Assembly: GCF_000003815.2 (NCBI RefSeq)
Contig: NC_049995.1
Span: forward strand, 11,858,957 to 11,922,956
DNA length: 64,000 bases
Reading direction: 5' to 3'
Origin: Branchiostoma floridae
Lineage: Eukaryota; Chordata; Leptocardii; Amphioxiformes; Branchiostomatidae
Part shown: positions 59,401 to 64,000 of the stretch, one piece after another
How positions within the stretch are numbered: the stretch's first letter is position 1
Layout: the number at the start of each line of letters is the position of its first letter
The notes under the pieces: model-generated
What the model was told of the DNA's origin: nothing
Seen by the model: only the letters and a program-made list of their open reading frames with translations
The model's database searches: none
Position numbers and translations under genes: made by a program

Positions 59401-62400
59401 TTAAGCTTTTGTTCTGGGTTTGTTACCAAGGTCTTGATTTTTGGACAGATAGATGTTAGGCTCTCTGACAGCTTTTTCTTTCAACTGTATAGGACAATTT
59501 TATAGTTGTGCATGAAAATTATCATAAGTGTGTTTGAATCCATGCCTACCAATAAAGTAAGTAAGTACTCTCATGTTGGCTCAATAGGCATACCTGCCAC
59601 AGCTAGTCCAGTCCAGTAATTTGTAACTTTCAGTTAATAATGATGTGCATTGTTTTGTCCTGCAGTACTGCTGCTGACCACTAGATGGAGCTGTGCACAG
59701 GTGACTATTTCTCCCTCAGCGGCCCTACCAGAAGCTGCCACCTCATCCCCGCTCCTACAGCCCAGTCCCACCGCTACAGTGCACACATTCAGCACCACAA
59801 CTCCTGAAAGGACTTTGTCTTCAGTTTCCTTAGCATACTCAAGTTCGAGCAATCTACGTCTAGAAACAAGCACAAGTGACTTAAACTTAAAGACAATCTT
59901 GAGCAGCACAGTACAATCTTCAACGATCTCAAGAAACACAGGACAATCTTCAAGTGTACAACAGATGTCTGCATCAATGACTGCATCTGTCTTTCGCAGT
60001 TCAACAATCGTTCCATCCGAACAATCGGTCTCATACCACAGTTCAGTCTCTTACCAGAGTTCAATCAATGACCAAAGTTCAGTCTCTTACCAAAGTTCTG
60101 TCTCTCACCAGAGTTCAGTCTCACCCTACAGTTCTGTCTCTCACCAGAGTTCAGTCTCACCCTACAGTTCTGCCTCTACAGTTTTAAATCAAACTGCTGT
60201 GATGCCCAAAGCAGGGACTTTAGAAACCAGCACCTCTGCGTTCTTTTCAGCAGAGGCTAAGACAGTCTCCTCCATGGAGCAAAGTTCTGCTTTCATACAG
60301 CCAACACCGACTATCAGCTCTACAGAGCAGAGCTCTTTAAGAACTTCTATGTCAGAATCATTTTTATACCCGTCACCATCTCCGAGTGTGGCGTCTACAA
60401 GTGTATACCCACCTCTCAGCACAGAGGTGCTCCCAAGTTCTGTAAGACTTGTGGAAAGTTCAAATTCAAGCCTGTTTCCCACCGCAATGCCCAGTTCCAG
60501 TGCTCTACTTCCGTCCTCAGAGTTCAGACTCGCCAACGAGTCTGTGTCCAGTCAGGAACTGATGTCAAGTTCGAGAGGATACTCTATAGAACCCACCGCA
60601 ACACAGCCATCGACAATCCCACCAAGTTCAACCTCAACAGTCTTGTTTAATGCGTCCGATACGATTTCCTTTTCTACTTCTTTGCCGACGTTCACTCCTA
60701 CCATTGGGTCAACTTCGTCAGTGCTCCTTCTTTCTTCAACTGCAGTACCGATTAGTACTCAAGTAGTGCCAAGTACATTCACAAGTAGATTGTCGTCGTC
60801 CGATGTAACTCTCGTACCAACGCCATCTCCAACCCCACCTGTTGCCATGGTAACATCCATGACATCGTCGACGAGCAGTGCGGTGTTGAGACCGTCCTCT
60901 GTTGCCATGGTTACAAGCAGTGTTGCCATGGCGATGACGAGTAGCGTGAGCCCTAACGGTACGGGAGGAGGTATCCAGGCCCCTGCTGGTTCAGGTGGTC
61001 TGCCCCTAGCAGTGTTGGTGGGGATAGTTATCGCCTGCTGTGTCTTTGTCACTATATGTGGTGAGTTTGGCTTGACAGTTTGTTTGTTTGCCAAGTCCCT
61101 CATACATAAAAGTAAGAGGCGTTGTCAATACTACCTGGATGTCAGATAAATTTATTCGGGGCCCGAGGCAGTCAGCCCGACGATCTCGTATTAGCAATCC
61201 AGGGAGTTTAAGCCTGAAGGAGGTTTTGCTGCAAAATTGCAGTCTGACTGCCCTGGCCCCCGAATAAACTCGCTAGCTGCCTGATCATATCTGGCACCCA
61301 GGGTATGTCAATACAATTATTTCCATCTTTTCACCTCCAAGTCCACTTGACATGAGTCTGAGCTTTGTGAGCTGCATGATGCTTGAATTTATGATAGTTG
61401 TTGTTTGACACGCAATGGCAACTGATGAAGTTTCTACAAGACCAGGATCCTGGTCTTGTAGAAACTTCATCAGTTGCCATATACATGTTGTATTATATAA
61501 TAGTTGTTTTTTAATCAGATAACCATAAAACATGATCTAATATCTGAACCAAATTAGAATACTGCTTACTAATGTTCAACTACAGAATCTGATATGATTA
61601 TGAAAGGTATAAGGCAAAAAAGAACATTCGACATTCATTGGTTTTCCTAATATAAGGAACATGTAAGAAAAAGCAACTGATTTCATCCATTATTCTATGT
61701 GTTGTTTTCCAGTTGTGCTGATGATCCTGCTGTGCTTTAAGAGAGGAGGCGCGTACGGAGCGGGGTCAAAGAAACCCAGCCCTGCTAACGGTGGACTGTG
61801 GGACGATGGGGTCACCCTCAGCTATATCAACAGCCATATAGAACTACCCAAGGTAAGCTGTGTTGTCTTGTAACTTTAATGTGGCCTTCAAAGAGCTAGA
61901 TGGTAATTATAAGAGTCATAGTTCAAGGGAGGGGTTCCTCAGAGAGAGTGACAATGCCCTGCCATGAGACTGAGAGCTTGAGAGAGTGAGAGATGGTATA
62001 TGGTGCATGTAATTGTAAAGTAAAGTTAGTGCAATGTAGCCTTATGCAATACTATAGCTTGCATTAGCATGAAAGTTCATCTGCGTTGGTAGAATGCATT
62101 ATGGAAAAATTTCGACTAGAATTTAGACTGGGGTAAGTCCCCATAGTTTGATTCCAGTTTTGGATATAAAGTGTTAGCAATTTATCCATACCATAGCTTG
62201 CATTTTGTGCCAGGCACACTTGGTAACTCCTGCTCTTCTGGATTAGTGTGTACTTTTGATATGTGGTAGTACCTGGTTAGGGTAATTCTTTAATGAAATG
62301 GAAGAATCTGTAGTATAGAAAAGTTTGAAGATGCTAAAGATTGATGTTAACTTGAAGGTCTAATTTATAACCCTATACTCATATTGTGAAGTAAATGTAT

Positions 62401-62772
62401 GGTGATTTCTTTGACGTGATCAAGAGGTGGATGTTATCGAAGTACTGTTTAACATCTAACAACTGCAGTCCCTTGCAAGTAGCAATTTCCCTAATGATCC
62501 AAGATTAGAAAACTGATGGGTAGACTTCATCAGATTCAAACGCCTGAACTGAGAATATGATCCAAATCCATAGACCTGATTGCTAACTGCTAATCCACTT
62601 AACATGCAACATGTTGTTATTGTTGTTTATATTGTTTTGTTGTTGTTGTTTACACCAGGAGCAGGGAGAGGAGATGAAGTCGTTAGAAGGAGAGACGGAC
62701 GACCCCACCCCTGCAGCCTTCACTAACTACGGCTACACTGACGAGTCAAACACAGTCAGCACCAGACTATAG
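56448..62772 (+). CDS. Ser/Thr-rich single-pass membrane protein (mucin-like)
   Basis: Four exons join in phase: 56448-56535 (coding part of 56443-56535), 59666-61060, 61713-61852 and 62659-62772 (TAG), giving 578 residues. The ATG at 56448 gives a leader whose hydrophobic stretch (HVAMATVLLLTT) spans the first junction and ends near SCAQ, a plausible signal peptidase site. About 440 residues of Ser/Thr/Pro-rich sequence follow, as expected for an O-glycosylated stalk, with short tandem QSSVSY/QSSVSH repeats near 60040-60180. A hydrophobic segment (LPLAVLVGIVIACCVFVTIC, extended by VVLMILLC) crosses exon 2 and 3 and ends in FKRGG. The cytoplasmic tail is about 80 residues, acidic, with Tyr motifs (LSYINS, NYGYTDE), ending STRL. 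I do not recognise a named family. It is probably a cell-surface protein. Confidence 0.82.
56875..57672. repeat. Tandem array, about 245-265 bp x 3-4, in intron 1 of the membrane-protein gene
   Basis: Units begin around GTGAGGTCATGT (about 56877, 57121, 57378 and 57642). They contain an AGACAGACAGA stretch, TTTGAACAACTGTTTTAAAA, TCCTCAGTTTAATGTAATGA and CTCAAATTGGGTGTAT blocks in order. Units differ by 10-20 percent and small indels. Confidence 0.85.
57790..57910. repeat. Copy of the dispersed palindromic element
   Basis: Contains TAATAAGATACACCAAAAGT, TACTCAACGACAAGCAACTAG and ATCATATCCAGTTGCTTGTC with GTAACTGC. Same family as 31062-31760 and 35045-35160. Confidence 0.65.
61150..61266. mobile_element. 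117-bp inverted-repeat element in an intron
   Basis: TTTATTCGGGGCCCGAGGCA at the left pairs with TGCCCTGGCCCCCGAATAAA at the right, with about three mismatches over 25 bases. No coding sequence. Confidence 0.7.
61415..61480. repeat. Perfect 66-bp palindrome with no spacer
   Basis: The left half ATGGCAACTGATGAAGTTTC and onward to CCAGGA is followed directly by its exact reverse complement starting TCCTGG and ending CAGTTGCCAT; 33 bp per arm with no mismatch. It lies in the intron between exons 2 and 3 of the membrane-protein gene. Confidence 0.97.
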
Positions 62773-63388
62773 ACCTATCGTCATTGTTTAGCTGTAAAGT
62801 TTAAACTTTGTTCTAATGCAAATTAAAGAAACTCAAAATAGATTTTCGGTGAGACTCATCGACCGCCATAGGATGTACTATTTGCTTCACTGACATCTGG
62901 AGGTTGGAAGATGATGTCAGCAGCAAATGGCGGGAAGAGGAATCTTTACAGCTATGGATTCTATCAACACAGATGAGCTTTCATTGGAATATTCTGGTCA
63001 TTGTTGTTAGTTCTTAGCCTGTGTGGTTACCGATCACTACTTCGTATCCATACTCTTGCTGTCTTGACATTTTCAAGGTAACAAGTAAAGCGAGCCCTGT
63101 TAGTGATAGAATGGTACAAGCCATGGTGTATTTCATTCTCAAGACGATATATTACACTGATGAACTTAAAAGTTGATTTTAAAAATATATGGAGATAAAA
63201 GAACAGATTGTTAAAGCAAGCAGGAACAACGCTTATTATAAAACTTGTGCTTTTATATGTAAGTAAAATGGCTGGCCCAGAAAGGTAAATACTGTACATG
63301 TACATCTGTCAAGCATTGTAAAGCTTTGTAGTAGGTTATACGAGGATGTTGTCAAAAGACAAACGCACCTCTTTGACACACAACACGC
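62773..63388. other. 3' UTR and downstream region of the membrane-protein gene
   Basis: No further coding exon is seen. AATTAAAG near 62820 could be a weak polyadenylation signal. Confidence 0.4.
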
Positions 63389-63741
63389 CAGGGCTCTAGC
63401 CAGCTCGAAATTTTTTTCCGTCAGCCAATTCCCAGTGTCGCGAAAATCGCGAAAACACTCTTCCAGGAGTTAGAAAGACTGAACTGAGACCTTGAAAAAC
63501 GGGTTTTTAATGAGATTATCGTATGCTAAAGGTGCCGACATACTTCGTCAACAATAATAACAATACATGTAGCAAAACAAACTGTGTGGCTTTTACGGCC
63601 GTGGACGGCGTCCCCAAGCTGCCTGTAGCTTCCAACAAGGATTTTTGTCCGTCAAGGTTGACGGATTGGTTTAAAAAATTTTCCGTCACACGCAGCAAAT
63701 TTCCGTCAATTGATGGAAAACGGACGCTGGCTAGAGCCCTG
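63389..63741. mobile_element. 353-bp hAT-like MITE with 8-bp target duplication
   Basis: CAACACGC flanks both sides (63381-63388 and 63742-63749). The ends are a perfect 15-bp inverted repeat CAGGGCTCTAGCCAG. The interior includes TTTTTTCCGTCA and TTGACGGA blocks. There is no transposase. The end sequence and duplication length match hAT non-autonomous elements; it is a sibling of 25552-25850. Confidence 0.92.
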
Positions 63742-63749
63742 CAACACGC

Positions 63750-64000
63750 ACACACACATTGATATACAATGCACACATGCAAGCACAAACACAGATGTAT
63801 GTTGTGTGACCTGGTTTTACAGATTGAAATGTGACTTTTAAAGCTTCATGTACATTTGTATGTAGACAGTCTTAGAGGGTTAGAAAAATATCAATGGGTT
63901 GTCTAGTACATGTACCTTGATTAAACATTTTAAACTTAATTAAATGGAGCTCTAAGGAAGAAGAACACAGCATTTTCATCAACTAAAAACATCATTTTGT
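63750..64000. other. Window end, no feature seen
   Basis: A CA-rich dinucleotide stretch (63747-63760) and otherwise AT-rich sequence. Confidence 0.4.

Noticed and set aside
59634-61103. Minus-strand open frames opposite the Ser/Thr-rich exon
   Set aside because: Low-complexity shadow of the plus-strand repeats; the plus strand has signal peptide, TM and splice support.
1-64000. CRISPR array, bacterial operon or prophage signals
   Set aside because: None seen; the intron structure and gene content are animal nuclear.

Overview
The window looks like nuclear DNA of an invertebrate chordate, most likely a lancelet (Branchiostoma). The evidence is intron-rich genes with GT-AG introns, a vertebrate-like V-ATPase subunit C, a lineage-specific C2H2 zinc-finger cluster, many short inverted-repeat transposons, and tandem repeats that straddle exon-intron junctions. 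The assignment is inference; no species-specific marker was tested. Two N runs (26592-26691 and 36299-36728) mark assembly gaps, so order across the first gap is not guaranteed.

Layout. 1-1759 (+): 3' end of an unrecognised gene. 3789-11096 (-): complete 12-coding-exon V-ATPase subunit C gene (ATP6V1C1-like), convergent with the first gene and filled with MITEs and decayed partial exon copies. 11448-12370: a long-TIR element just upstream of it. 14469-25027 (+): three paralogous C2H2 zinc-finger genes with about 20, 17 and 9 intact fingers. They share a Gln/Glu-rich repeated N-terminus, and each has lost its last finger through a different lesion. A 5'-truncated LINE reverse transcriptase (-) lies between the second and third, and a zinc-finger relic follows. 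26956-48445 (+): 33-exon xanthine dehydrogenase/aldehyde oxidase-family molybdo-flavoenzyme (about 1272 residues if one frameshift in exon 6 is discounted). 51087-52268: a TIR element with a perfect 8-bp target duplication carrying a RecQ-type helicase fragment. 56448-62772 (+): four-exon gene for a Ser/Thr-rich single-pass membrane protein with a C-terminal PDZ-ligand-like end. 63389-63741: a hAT-like MITE with 8-bp target duplication.

The strongest structural theme is repeated local tandem duplication (about 66-182 bp units) that includes an exon end plus adjacent intron or UTR. It occurs at seven exons in two unrelated genes. Most copies are decayed, but one (46650) creates an in-frame alternative acceptor adding 29 residues, and one array (30192-30897) holds five donor-bearing copies of the same exon segment. 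The genes are unrelated in function; only the zinc-finger cluster is a functional neighbourhood, built by tandem duplication.
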